From CAZKMM01 sp964553915 (lineage in GTDB: Bacteria > RBG-13-61-14 > DRUE01): a DNA stretch of 8,934 nucleotides. Under the pieces are notes generated by a model. It saw only the letters and a list, made by a program, of their open reading frames with translations, had not been told where the DNA came from and ran no database searches. The stretch spans positions 1 to 8,934 of the forward strand of contig CAZKMM010000110.1 in NCBI GenBank assembly GCA_964553915.1, read 5' to 3'. A program made the position numbers and the translations under genes. Positions 1-5,871 of this stretch are shown here, one piece after another (the first letter of the stretch is position 1; each line of letters begins with the position of its first letter).

Positions 1-1321
1 TCAGTTTCGCTCCACTGTCCTCAAGCATCTGGGGATGAAATTTTAAAAGCCAAAGCCAGTGAAAAGATTCTCCAGAAAAAAAACCCACCAAACCGCTATG
101 AAGATAAAATCTCTCAAAACCTTGAGTTAAGCCAGAAAGACGGGAAAGGGTGGTATTGTTACTATATCCCATTGTAATGTACCCGAGATTATGAAGCCTT
201 TCTGCCAGGGTAAGAAAGTGTTGTTGCAAAAAAACACTTTCATAGGTGCAATGGTGCTCTCCAGGCAAAAGTCCAGTAAATATACTGGCATGGGAGGAGA
301 TAGTATGAGGAGCAGAAGAATAAGCTCGCTCAAATACCACAGAACGAGCTCCCAGCCAATCCAGAAAAGGAGTGGTCTTGCGGTAATATCCATATAAAGA
401 TAAATGGTCAGCCCGAGTAGTATCAAGAACAATTAAGAGAATATTCGGGAAAGTTGATTTAGAAATTTGCACCTGTTTTAAATTTGAGGACTTATCCGGA
501 AGATGGAGCAAACTCGCGCTTTTGGGCTTCTGTGGATAATAAATATGAAGCCATTCCCTTACCGGCAGGCTCAAATTATAAATCCCCAGCACAAACAAGA
601 CAAAAGCGATTCCCATCTCCAACCGCCACCAAAATCTAACTTTTCCTGCCAGCCAGCTGAAGAAAATCCCTAACAAAAACCCGGAAATTAAGCTTATCTC
701 AGCCAGGATAAAGAATTTTAAAATTGCTAAAAAGGAAAAATCTAACTTTAGGAGAAAATTACGAACTAAAACTAAAATAATAAAAAATCCCAGTGCAGAG
801 AAAAAAACGATTCGGATTTCCAGAAAAGCAAATCTGGTAAAGCGGGAAATAAAATAAAACCCCAAAATCCAGCTGAGCAAAAAGAAACCAAAACTTAACC
901 CGGCAAAAATTCTAACCTTAAAAATTGAAACTTGAAAAAATTGCGAGAAATATATCAAAAGACTGAAGAGAATCAAAAGCAAGATTCCTAAACAGGCAAA
1001 TAAGGGAGAATCTTTTAGATATTTTCTAGTTCGGGACCAAAAACTTAACGGCAATAAATACACAACCGCAATTCCAGATAAAGTCCAGAATAATAAAAGA
1101 TTAAGCCGAAAAATCCTGGTCCGAAATAAAATAGGAAGAACAGAAAATTCCCCTTCTTTCAAATTCCTTATAAAAAATTGGAAGCTCATAGCAAATAGAC
1201 TGGAAAAACAAATTTCTAAAAATGCAATCAATCCGCCAAAAATAAAAATTAAGATAAAAAGATACAAATAATATAAAGCTCTGTGCCTGGCTGGAGCATT
1301 AATGGAAGAAAATAATTTCAT
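1..1321 (-). CDS. Polytopic membrane sulfatase-family protein (alkaline phosphatase superfamily), partial, 3' end outside window
   Basis: An open frame runs from the ATG at 1319-1321 to the left edge (440 codons, no stop), so the C-terminus is missing. Residues about 15-250 are very hydrophobic, with about six or seven membrane segments. A soluble domain follows, probably outside the membrane. It opens with PNILLIVLDTTRADHLSLYGY (from residue 292), the first metal-binding motif of the sulfatase/phosphotransferase fold, with D300 the likely ligand. The active-site segment TISSHASIFTG (340-350) aligns with the sulfatase CxPSRxxxxTG signature but has Thr340 where the formylglycine Cys/Ser would be. 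Thr is the nucleophile in the related LtaS and EptA phosphotransferases, so sulfate ester hydrolysis by the formylglycine route is unlikely. The substrate cannot be told: envelope glycan, lipid or polymer modification are all possible. The membrane part is strikingly AT-rich. The family call is firm; the function is not. Confidence 0.85.
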   Translation of the reverse strand, partial: MKLFSSINAPARHRALYYLYLFILIFIFGGLIAFLEICFSSLFAMSFQFFIRNLKEGEFSVLPILFRTRIFRLNLLLFWTLSGIAVVYLLPLSFWSRTRKYLKDSPLFACLGILLLILFSLLIYFSQFFQVSIFKVRIFAGLSFGFFLLSWILGFYFISRFTRFAFLEIRIVFFSALGFFIILVLVRNFLLKLDFSFLAILKFFILAEISLISGFLLGIFFSWLAGKVRFWWRLEMGIAFVLFVLGIYNLSLPVREWLHIYYPQKPKSASLLHLPDKSSNLKQVQISKSTFPNILLIVLDTTRADHLSLYGYYRKTTPFLDWLGARSVVFERAYSSAPHTISSHASIFTGLLPGEHHCTYESVFLQQHFLTLAERLHNLGYITMGYSNNTTLSRLSGLTQGFERFYLHSGLVGFFSGESFHWLWLLKFHPQMLEDSGAKL

Positions 1322-1337
1322 TTTTTGAATTATAGCA
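1322..1337 (-). promoter_or_regulatory. Extended -10 promoter for the sulfatase-family gene, possibly leaderless
   Basis: On the minus strand TGCTATAAT (1337-1329) is a perfect TATAAT hexamer with the extended TGn element. No good -35 hexamer is seen 16-18 bases upstream. Only seven bases separate the hexamer from the ATG at 1321, so transcription would start at or next to the start codon. No Shine-Dalgarno sequence precedes the ATG. Either the mRNA is leaderless or the true start codon is further into the gene. Confidence 0.5.
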
Positions 1338-1390
1338 CACCAAAAATCTTAATAAAGATAAAAAGAAAAATCTGCGCTGGAATGAATACC

Positions 1391-1407
1391 AGTCAAGTTT
1401 CTTGACT
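1391..1407. repeat. Perfect 7-bp inverted repeat in the divergent intergenic region
   Basis: AGTCAAG-TTT-CTTGACT is a perfect inverted repeat with a 3-base spacer, between the divergent sulfatase and B12-transport transcription units. Its right arm includes a TTGACT hexamer that could be a -35 element for the riboswitch transcript. The short spacer and intergenic place suit a binding site for a dimeric regulator. It has no T-tract, so it is not an intrinsic terminator. The regulator is unknown. Confidence 0.4.
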
Positions 1408-1435
1408 TTTATCTTCTCCCGTGCTTTCATAATAA
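1402..1435 (+). promoter_or_regulatory. Possible promoter of the cobalamin riboswitch-btuFCD-tonB transcript
   Basis: TTGACT (1402-1407) resembles a sigma-70 -35 box. CATAAT (1428-1433) or TAATAA (1430-1435) could serve as the -10. The spacers of 20 or 22 bases are longer than the ideal 17, so the pairing is tentative. The position is right: transcription would begin at about 1440, just upstream of the riboswitch P1 stem. The -35 box lies inside the inverted repeat at 1391-1407. Confidence 0.35.
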
Positions 1436-1456
1436 AAATTTTGGAACTTTGAAATA

Positions 1457-1624
1457 GGGCTTGCGGGTTCCTTTAAGGATTAAAAGGGAAGCCGGTGAAA
1501 ATCCGGCACGGACCCGCCACTGTGAGCCGTGTTGATTCCGCTCCAGAATGCCACTGTCCTGCCCGGGCGGGATGGGAAGGCGGAGCGGAGGAGCGGTAAG
1601 TCAGGAAACCTGCCCGCAAAGCCA
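1457..1624 (+). ncRNA. Cobalamin (adenosylcobalamin-class) riboswitch aptamer
   Basis: All landmarks of the cobalamin riboswitch are visible. The P1 stem pairs 1458-1467 (GGCTTGCGGG) with 1613-1623 (CCCGCAA, bulged A, GCC). The conserved core begins with GGGAAGCCGGTGAAAATCC (from 1486), with local stem GCCGG/CCGGC (1491-1495/1503-1507), followed by ACCCGCCACTGTGA (1512-1525). The B12 box AGTCAGGAAACCTGCC is at 1599-1614. A variable P6-like arm (CCGCTCC at 1538-1544) can pair with either copy of a tandem GGAGCGG (1582-1588 and 1590-1596). The aptamer sits directly upstream of a terminator and of btuF, so bound cobalamin should switch the transport operon off. That direction of control is known for the family; here it is inferred. 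Confidence 0.95.
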
Positions 1625-1630
1625 GAGCCA

Positions 1631-1689
1631 CTTTCCCCGAGGGCCTGGGAAAGTGAAGCTGGGAAAATATCCCCCAACTTCCCCCTCGG
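1631..1689 (+). promoter_or_regulatory. Candidate anti-terminator and competing hairpin in the riboswitch expression platform
   Basis: CCGAGGG (1637-1643) is perfectly complementary to CCCTCGG (1683-1689), which forms the loop and upper stem of the terminator. Pairing them would break the terminator. The upstream strand can instead join a local hairpin, CTTTCCC (1631-1637) with GGGAAAG (1647-1653), which shares base 1637 and has CCGAGGG within its loop and stem edge. The segments therefore offer competing folds, as expected of a switch. The pairings are read by eye without energy calculation. Confidence 0.5.
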
Positions 1690-1707
1690 AGGTTGGGGGA
1701 TTTTTTT
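1669..1707 (+). terminator. Rho-independent terminator of the cobalamin riboswitch
   Basis: A 14-bp stem pairs 1669-1682 with 1688-1701, including one G-U pair. It has a 5-base loop (CCCTC) and a T-tract at 1701-1707. The base of the stem is the GC-rich run CCCCCAAC/GTTGGGGG. It lies between the aptamer and the btuF start codon, so it acts as the expression platform that stops the operon transcript when cobalamin is bound. Confidence 0.9.
1695..1700 (+). promoter_or_regulatory. Likely btuF ribosome binding site inside the terminator stem
   Basis: GGGGGA (1695-1700) is the best-placed purine-rich ribosome binding candidate, 11 bases before the ATG at 1712. GGAGG at 1688-1692 is a better match to the consensus but 19 bases away. 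Both lie in the 3' arm of the terminator hairpin. The folded hairpin would therefore hide the ribosome site in any transcript that escapes termination. The site supports the start at 1712. Confidence 0.5.
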
Positions 1708-1711
1708 AACT

Positions 1712-2593
1712 ATGAAGCGAGCAGGAACATATTTCGGGATTTTTCTCTTGGGATTCTGGCTCTATGCCTGCTCCTCTTCCCAGAGCGCTCCTATCAAACC
1801 GGTTCCTTATCCACGAGTTGTCAGCCTGGCTCCAAGCCTGACCGAGATTGTTTATGCCCTGGAAAAACAGGAGCATCTGGTCGGGGTTACCCAGCACTGC
1901 AACTATCCTCCTTCTGCTAAAGCCAAGCCCAAAGTGGGGGGACTGAAAAACATCAACCTGGAAGTCGTGCTCTCCTTAAAACCAGACCTGGTGCTCTGCA
2001 CTGAGGATGGTAATGATTTAACCCAGTTGAAAAAATTAAAAGAGCTGGGACTAGAGCTTGATTGTTTTCAACCGGCAAATCTGGAAGAAGTGCTAGAAAC
2101 TATCCTTCAAATCGGCGAGCTTCTTTCCTGCCCGGAAAAAGCAAAAGAGCTTATCCAGCAATTAAGGGCAAAACAGGAGGAAGTAGAAAAGCGGATAAAA
2201 AAAACCAAACCTGTTCCGGTGCTGGTGGTCTTTCAGCATTCTCCTTTAATCTCCGCCGGTCCCGACACCTTTGCCAGCGACCTGGTGAAAAAAGCTGGAG
2301 GAATAAACCTGGCAGATGATGCTCCCCTGCCCTATCCGGTTTACAATCAGGAGCTGGTGATAAAAAAATCTCCCCAGGTAATTATTGACACCGCAATGAG
2401 CTCGGATGCTCAATCTAGAAGCCAGGTTTTCAAATTCTGGAGCCAGTGGAAAGAACTGCCTGCGGTTAAAAACCAGAGGATTTATCTTTTAAATCCGGAC
2501 CTTTTAACCCGGCCTGGTCCCAGGCTCTTTGCAGGGCTGGAACAATTAGCTCATCTTTTACATCCCGAAGTCTTTGAGGAGAGTTCTCAATGA
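1712..2593 (+). CDS. btuF: Cobalamin ABC transporter substrate-binding lipoprotein (BtuF-like)
   Basis: A 293-residue periplasmic binding protein that captures cobalamin, or a related corrinoid, and delivers it to BtuCD. The N-terminus is a lipoprotein signal: MKR, a hydrophobic core, then lipobox LYAC with Cys20 as the lipidation site. The mature protein has the cluster A-2 binding fold: RVVSLAPSLTEIVYAL, then VGVTQHCNYPP, then NLEVVLSLKPDLVL, and near the C-terminus GPRLFAGLEQLAHLLHPE, which is typical of BtuF. The frame stays open upstream to an ATG at 1529, but that lies within the riboswitch and would precede the signal peptide, so 1712 is the start. It overlaps btuC by four bases (ATGA). 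A siderophore or heme role is possible for this fold, but the cobalamin riboswitch makes a corrinoid substrate much more likely. Confidence 0.93.
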   Translation: MKRAGTYFGIFLLGFWLYACSSSQSAPIKPVPYPRVVSLAPSLTEIVYALEKQEHLVGVTQHCNYPPSAKAKPKVGGLKNINLEVVLSLKPDLVLCTEDGNDLTQLKKLKELGLELDCFQPANLEEVLETILQIGELLSCPEKAKELIQQLRAKQEEVEKRIKKTKPVPVLVVFQHSPLISAGPDTFASDLVKKAGGINLADDAPLPYPVYNQELVIKKSPQVIIDTAMSSDAQSRSQVFKFWSQWKELPAVKNQRIYLLNPDLLTRPGPRLFAGLEQLAHLLHPEVFEESSQ

Positions 2594-3666
2594 AGCCCGA
2601 GCCAGAAAATTTCCCGGCTCATCGTTCGGGTTCATTTTTCAGGAGATTTCCTTTTTCTTTCCTCGGCTGGCTCGGGGTTTTTTTCGGGCTGGCTTTGATT
2701 TCGCTTTTGATTTTCATCTGGCTGGGACCGGTAAAGGTGGAATTTTCTTTTCGGGAATTTTTTTCCCAGCTCGGTGCGATTCTGAGAGGAGGGGAATTAA
2801 GCGAGCCCGGGATTATCTGGCTGAGGATTCGTCTTCCTCGGGCTCTGGCAGGTCTTTTAGTTGGCGGAGGGCTTGCCCTGGCAGGTGCCTGCTTTCAGGC
2901 AATTTTGCGTAATCCCCTGGCAGACCCGTATCTTCTTGGGGTAAGTGGAGGCTCGGCTTTTGGAGCCATTCTGGGAATGCTCATCTTCCCGCAAAAATGG
3001 GGCTTTGCTCTGGTGCCGGTTTTTGCTTTTGCCGGAGCAATCGTAGCGATTTTTCTGGTGATTGCAGTTGCCCGCACCCGGGGAAGATTGCCGGTGCTTA
3101 CTCTTTTGTTAGCCGGAGTGGTGGTAAATGCGTTTTTCTCTGCTCTGGTGATGCTGGTTTTAAGTCTCTCTCCTCAACGGCATCTGCCAGAAGCGGTTTT
3201 CTGGATGATGGGCAAATTAAGCTCTGCTAATTATCTTCAGCTTGTTCTCCTTTTAATTTACTATATCCCGGGAGCAGGATTTCTTTTCAGCCTCTGGCGG
3301 GATTTTAATCTCTTTGCTCTGGGCGATGAATCTGCCCAGCAGTTGGGAGTGGAGGTGGAACGAACCAAACTGCTGGCTTTTATTTTTGCCAGTCTGCTTA
3401 CCGCCAGTGCGGTTTCTATCAGTGGATTGATTGGCTTTGTCGGATTGATGGTTCCCCACTTTCTCCGGATTATCTTTGGTCCGGACCATCGGTTTTTACT
3501 TCCTGGCAGTTTTCTTCTGGGAGGAAGTTTTTTGATTTTCTGTGACCTGGGAGCCAGAACCATTATTGCCCCGGCAGAGCTTCCGGTTGGGGTAATTACC
3601 GCAATTTTGGGCGGACCATTTTTTATCTGGCTTCTTGCCCGGGCAAAAGGGGAGCTGGGAAGATGA
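2590..3666 (+). CDS. btuC: Cobalamin ABC transporter permease (BtuC-like, FecCD family)
   Basis: A 358-residue inner-membrane permease that would form a homodimer as the cobalamin channel. It has a first membrane helix at about 24-46 and roughly nine more hydrophobic segments. Family signatures are clear: PRALAGLLVGGGLALAGACFQ (83-103, first part) leading into LRNPLADPYLLGVSGG (106-121); GLIGFVGLMVPHFLRIIFGPDH (279-300), which contains the loop contacting the ATPase; and ELPVGVITAILGGPFFIWLL (330-349). The length fits the family (about 330-350) with a slightly long N-terminus. A GAGGAG ribosome site at 2576-2581 lies 8 bases before the ATG. The start overlaps the btuF stop and the stop overlaps the btuD start (ATGA both times), so the three genes are translationally coupled. 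Confidence 0.95.
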   Translation: MKPEPENFPAHRSGSFFRRFPFSFLGWLGVFFGLALISLLIFIWLGPVKVEFSFREFFSQLGAILRGGELSEPGIIWLRIRLPRALAGLLVGGGLALAGACFQAILRNPLADPYLLGVSGGSAFGAILGMLIFPQKWGFALVPVFAFAGAIVAIFLVIAVARTRGRLPVLTLLLAGVVVNAFFSALVMLVLSLSPQRHLPEAVFWMMGKLSSANYLQLVLLLIYYIPGAGFLFSLWRDFNLFALGDESAQQLGVEVERTKLLAFIFASLLTASAVSISGLIGFVGLMVPHFLRIIFGPDHRFLLPGSFLLGGSFLIFCDLGARTIIAPAELPVGVITAILGGPFFIWLLARAKGELGR

Positions 3667-4460
3667 GTCAGGAAATTCTGCAGGTAAAAAATTTATTCTT
3701 CCGCTTTGAGCGGGAATGGGTAATTAAAGAGATAAGCTTTGAGCTGAAAAAAGGAGAGATGCTGGGAATAATCGGTCCCAACGGCTCGGGCAAAAGCACT
3801 TTGATTCGCCTGCTCAGTGGGGTGCTTGAGCCCGAGCAGGGAGAAATCATCATCAAGAATCAACCCATTCAAAAATATAGTTCTCGCCGGCTGGCTCAAA
3901 TTATTGCGGTGGTGCCCCAGCAGAGCGAAATCGCTTTTCCCTTTACTGCCCAGGAAGTGGTGATGATGGGAAGAGCTCCTTACTTAAAAAGGTTTCAGTG
4001 GGAAGGGGAAAAGGATTATCAGGTGGTGGAGCGAGCAATGGCTTTAACTGAAACCGCTCATCTTTCTCACCGGAGCATAGACCAGCTTTCTGGTGGGGAG
4101 CGTCAGCGGGTGATTTTAGCCCGGGCACTGGCCCAGGAGCCAGAAATCCTTTTAGCAGATGAGCCCACCACATACCTTGATTTGCATCATCAAATCCGGT
4201 TTATGAACCTGCTCTGGGAGTTAAAAAGCAAAAATGGTCTGAGCGTGATTTTCACCACTCACGATTTAAACCTTGCCAGTTTTTTTTCTGACCGGGTTCT
4301 GCTTTTAAATCAGGGGGAGCTGGCAGGAGCAGGCGGTGTGGAGCAGGTGCTCAAGCCCGAGCTGGTGAGCAGGGTTTATCAGGTAGAGCTTTTTTCTGTT
4401 AAAGTAGAGGCTTTTTCTTCTCCCCTGCTCTTTCCCCGGTTGAGGCAAAAAAATGAGTAA
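3663..4460 (+). CDS. btuD: Cobalamin ABC transporter ATP-binding protein (BtuD-like)
   Basis: A 265-residue cytoplasmic ATPase that powers the BtuC channel. All nucleotide-binding motifs are intact: Walker A GPNGSGKS (38-45), Q-loop VVPQQ (83-87), ABC signature LSGGERQR (142-149), Walker B ILLADE with catalytic Glu167, D-loop YLD (171-173) and switch His200 (TTHD). The Q-loop neighbourhood and the MMGRAPYLKRF stretch (101-111) are typical of the FecE/BtuD/FhuC class serving FecCD permeases. A GGGGAG ribosome site (3649-3654) lies 8 bases before the ATG. The gene overlaps btuC by four bases and the next gene by eight. Substrate assignment rests on the riboswitch, because the ATPase sequence does not separate B12 from siderophore systems. 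Confidence 0.95.
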   Translation: MSQEILQVKNLFFRFEREWVIKEISFELKKGEMLGIIGPNGSGKSTLIRLLSGVLEPEQGEIIIKNQPIQKYSSRRLAQIIAVVPQQSEIAFPFTAQEVVMMGRAPYLKRFQWEGEKDYQVVERAMALTETAHLSHRSIDQLSGGERQRVILARALAQEPEILLADEPTTYLDLHHQIRFMNLLWELKSKNGLSVIFTTHDLNLASFFSDRVLLLNQGELAGAGGVEQVLKPELVSRVYQVELFSVKVEAFSSPLLFPRLRQKNE

Positions 4461-5085
4461 AAGGTTAGCCCAGCTTAGAATCTGCCTTCTGGCTTTCTTC
4501 AGCCTGGCTGGGCATTTTCTTGCTCTTGCCCGGTTCTCTGCTGGAAATTATCAGGGCTATTCTCCATCTTCCCTGATTTCAGTGCAGGTGTATTCTGGTA
4601 TTCCTCAGGAAAATCAACTCAAGCAGAATAAAAACCCTCCCCCTGCTGAGCTGAGAATCAAAGAAAAGAAAAAAGCAAAGCCCCAAAAAAAGAGCCTGAG
4701 CCAAAAAGAGCCTTCTTCGCTTAAAAATCTCTCCTCAGGAAATTCTTCCCAAAATTCCTTATCCACTTCTTTAACTCCGGCTCTTTCCTCGGGCAATCCT
4801 CGGGGTAAAGTTTCCACCCCTGAATGTCAATACTGCCCAAAGCCGAGCTATCCACTGCTTGCCCGGGAGCAGGGAATTAGCGGGGCGGTAAAGTTTCTTC
4901 TCTGGATAGATGAGAAGGGCAAGCCGGTGAAAATTCAGCTTCTTTCTTCCAGCGGTTCTGAGCTTCTTGACCGAAGAGCCCGACGAGCCCTGAAATTCTG
5001 GAGGTTCATCCCTGCCTATCAAGAGGGCAAACCAGTTCCCTCCCAGGTGCAGGTGACGATAAATTTTCAATTGTCAGATGAATAA
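4453..5085 (+). CDS. tonB: TonB-family energy transducer
   Basis: A 210-residue protein with TonB layout: a single membrane anchor (about residues 9-28), a Lys/Pro/Ser-rich low-complexity span (about 55-120) to cross the periplasm, and a C-terminal TonB domain (about 130-207). That domain shows YPLLAREQGISGAVKFLLWI, then DEKGKPVKIQLLSSSGSELLD, then ALKFWRFIPA and a final beta strand VQVTINFQL. It should pass proton-motive energy from an ExbB/ExbD pair to an outer-membrane receptor; neither partner nor receptor is in the window. Its place as last gene of the B12 operon, overlapping btuD by eight bases, suggests a dedicated B12-receptor TonB. A GAGG site at 4442-4445 supports the start. Odd points are a CxxC pair (Cys125, Cys128) just before the domain and a weakly basic, proline-poor spacer compared with E. 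coli TonB. Confidence 0.88.
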   Translation: MSKRLAQLRICLLAFFSLAGHFLALARFSAGNYQGYSPSSLISVQVYSGIPQENQLKQNKNPPPAELRIKEKKKAKPQKKSLSQKEPSSLKNLSSGNSSQNSLSTSLTPALSSGNPRGKVSTPECQYCPKPSYPLLAREQGISGAVKFLLWIDEKGKPVKIQLLSSSGSELLDRRARRALKFWRFIPAYQEGKPVPSQVQVTINFQLSDE

Positions 5086-5087
5086 CA

Positions 5088-5103
5088 AAAAATAATTATT
5101 TTT
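5088..5103. repeat. 16-bp perfect AT palindrome between tonB and the regulator promoter
   Basis: The stretch centred on AATT at 5094-5097 is self-complementary over 16 bases, all A or T. It begins three bases after the tonB stop codon and ends three bases before the -35 box at 5107. It could be an UP-like element or a weak operator for the downstream regulator. It has no GC stem, so it is unlikely to be an efficient terminator. Confidence 0.35.
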
Positions 5104-5106
5104 CAC

Positions 5107-5135
5107 TTGCAATCTTGGAAAAATTTTTTTATGAT
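5107..5135 (+). promoter_or_regulatory. Sigma-70-type promoter for the Crp/Fnr regulator operon
   Basis: TTGCAA (5107-5112) and TATGAT (5130-5135) are separated by exactly 17 bases. They match the consensus at four of six and five of six positions. Transcription would begin near 5142, giving a leader of about 32 bases before the ATG at 5174. The purine-rich AAGGAAGGGG at 5151-5160 is the likely ribosome site. This separates the regulator group from the riboswitch-controlled operon upstream. Confidence 0.6.
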
Positions 5136-5173
5136 TAAGCCATCCTCTAAAAGGAAGGGGCGAATTTTTAAGA

Positions 5174-5860
5174 ATGAAAGATATTGGTGAGACCGTTGCC
5201 AAAACTTTTCCCTTTTCAGTATTAAACAAAAAAGAACTGGAGCTGGTTAAAGAAGATGCCCTTTTAATGGAGCTTAACGGTCAGGAGCTCCTTTTCCTCC
5301 AGGGAAGCCCAAGCGATGGAATTTTTATGGTAGTTTCCGGGGGAGTAAAACTGATTAAAAACTATCCCGGAGATAAAAAGCTAATCGTGGAATTTTTTGC
5401 TCCCGGAGAGGTAATTTTAGAGGAAGGAAGTTTAAAAAATACTCCTCATAATTTTGAAGCCCGCCCCATTGGAAGCACCGCGGTTTTAAAAATCAGCCAT
5501 AGACTCTTAAAAAAACTTTTTGACAGTAATTCTAAATTTACCGGTGCCTGGCTGGAGCTGGTCTCCCGCCAGCTCGGATACTATCAGGACCGGCTTGAAT
5601 CATTGGTCTTTCAGGATGTAGAAGCCCGGCTGGCTTCTGCTCTGCTCCGGCTGGCAAAAAAATTTGGCAAAAAGGAGAGTAAAGGCACCCTGATTTCTCT
5701 AAAAATCACCCACCAGGACCTTTCTGCTTACATTGCCGCCAGCCGGGAGACGGTCAGCCTGACCCTGGGCAAGTTCAAAAGGAAAAGACTGCTCCAAACC
5801 CGGGTTCGCTGGCTGATTATCCCGGACTTAAAAGCTCTGCGCAAGGTCGCAGAAAGTTAA
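5174..5860 (+). CDS. Crp/Fnr-family transcriptional regulator
   Basis: A 228-residue DNA-binding regulator. Residues about 14-110 form a cyclic-nucleotide-binding-like beta barrel (LFLQGSPSDGIFMVVSGGVKL, then GDKKLIVEFFAPGEVILEEG). The stretch at about 120-160 is the long dimer helix. The C-terminal winged helix (about 172-225) has its helix-turn-helix at about 179-205, with recognition segment SRETVSLTL (190-198). The SRETV match to E. coli CRP keeps the Arg and Glu base contacts, but Leu196 replaces the third contact Arg. There is no cysteine in the whole protein, so an FNR-type iron-sulfur cluster is ruled out. The CRP Arg-Ser pair that holds the cAMP phosphate is not evident, so the signal is unknown. 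It is probably autoregulated or controls the following genes, which start 12 bases downstream. Confidence 0.9.
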   Translation: MKDIGETVAKTFPFSVLNKKELELVKEDALLMELNGQELLFLQGSPSDGIFMVVSGGVKLIKNYPGDKKLIVEFFAPGEVILEEGSLKNTPHNFEARPIGSTAVLKISHRLLKKLFDSNSKFTGAWLELVSRQLGYYQDRLESLVFQDVEARLASALLRLAKKFGKKESKGTLISLKITHQDLSAYIAASRETVSLTLGKFKRKRLLQTRVRWLIIPDLKALRKVAES

Positions 5861-5871
5861 ACCCCTTCCTG

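Noticed and set aside
127..432. 101-residue minus-strand reading frame with a hydrophobic N-terminus
   Set aside because: It is out of frame with the sulfatase gene, which is open across the whole region and shows family motifs.
1529..1711. N-terminal extension of btuF from an ATG at 1529
   Set aside because: It lies wholly within the riboswitch and terminator and would put 61 residues ahead of a good lipoprotein signal peptide. The start at 1712 fits better.
5088..5103. Terminator after tonB
   Set aside because: The palindrome is entirely A and T, so the hairpin would be too weak for efficient intrinsic termination.
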